From NCBI GenBank assembly GCA_945885485.1, contig CAMCYT010000156.1:1-6188 (forward strand): a stretch of DNA of 6,188 nt, read 5' to 3'. Within the stretch, counting starts at the first letter, position 1; every line of letters starts with the position of its first letter. The DNA is from Prosthecobacter debontii. GTDB taxonomy: Bacteria; Verrucomicrobiota; Verrucomicrobiia; Verrucomicrobiales; Akkermansiaceae. The position numbers and the translations under genes were made by a program. This document shows positions 6,002-6,188 of the stretch, in pieces. The notes beneath the pieces are model-generated. The model did no database searches, had not been told where the DNA came from, and saw only the letters and a list, made by a program, of their open reading frames with translations.

Positions 6002-6187
6002 TCATAGTAGATTTTCGAATCCACAAAACATGCGGGAATCGCGAGAGGGAAGCTCGGGCAGCGGCAGATCGTGATCGAGGTGGGAAAGGAGGATTTGGTG
6101 AAAATCGTCGGGGGTTTTCATACGACGGATCGCGTGCTCGAAATCCGGATGAATGCCATCACAGATGTAGATCAGGGTCTTTTTCAT
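6002..6187 (-). CDS. Hypothetical small protein or C-terminal fragment at the window edge
   Basis: An open frame of 61 codons from ATG at 6187-6185 to TGA at 6004-6002. The window ends one base upstream of the ATG, so it cannot be decided whether this Met is the true start or an internal residue of a longer gene. The MKKTLIY opening looks like a real N-terminus. The rest is soluble, rich in His, Asp and Pro (IHPDFEHAIRR, LSHLDHDLPLPELP), with two Cys (9 and 55), no membrane segment and no motif I recognise. It is on the same strand as the other genes, and the gap to the large gene's start at 5915 is 86 bases. No convincing terminator separates them: a 6-bp AAAATC/GATTTT stem overlapping the stop and running into T-rich sequence is too weak. 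A function cannot be proposed. Confidence 0.5.
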   Translation of the reverse strand: MKKTLIYICDGIHPDFEHAIRRMKTPDDFHQILLSHLDHDLPLPELPSRDSRMFCGFENLL

Positions 6188-6188
6188 G

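Overview
The window looks like a chromosomal segment of a Verrucomicrobiota bacterium. Three things suggest this: a run of prepilin-type genes resembling the 'Verru_Chthon cassette' proteins (D, B, C order), a very large secreted protein in which a lectin-like domain is nested between DxDGDG calcium loops, and ribosome-binding sites that are mostly weak or absent. Base composition looks moderate, around half G+C by eye. The phylum call rests on remembered family patterns; no search was run.

Layout: every supportable gene is on the minus strand, so transcription runs from right to left. At the right edge (6002-6187) is a small unrecognised ORF that may be complete or a 3' fragment. Next is a promoter-like stretch (about 5932-5960) with a good Shine-Dalgarno. 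It leads into a 1228-codon gene (5915-2229) for an exported multidomain protein: signal peptide, repeated propeller-like N-terminal region, two calcium loops, a C-type-lectin-like domain, a third calcium loop, a beta-rich module and a C-terminal BACON-like domain. A strong hairpin (2172-2219) separates it from a 215-codon gene for a membrane-anchored helical protein (2144-1497). After an 86-base gap come three pseudopilin genes (1410-742, 745-239 and 242 to beyond position 1). Each pair overlaps by an ATGA.

How they may work together (inference): the three pseudopilins carry the Glu+5 contexts E-L, E-V and E-M, in the order typical of GspH/FimU, GspI/PilV and GspJ/PilW. They could form the tip or initiation complex of a type II secretion or type IV pilus-like machine. 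The large surface-type protein would then be its cargo or tip adhesin, loosely like PilY1 beside the minor pilins of Pseudomonas. The membrane-anchored helical protein between them could be an accessory factor. The missing fourth (GspK/PilX-like) member is expected just left of position 1. No mobile element, tRNA, rRNA or CRISPR array was seen, and no intergenic stretch exceeds about 140 bases.
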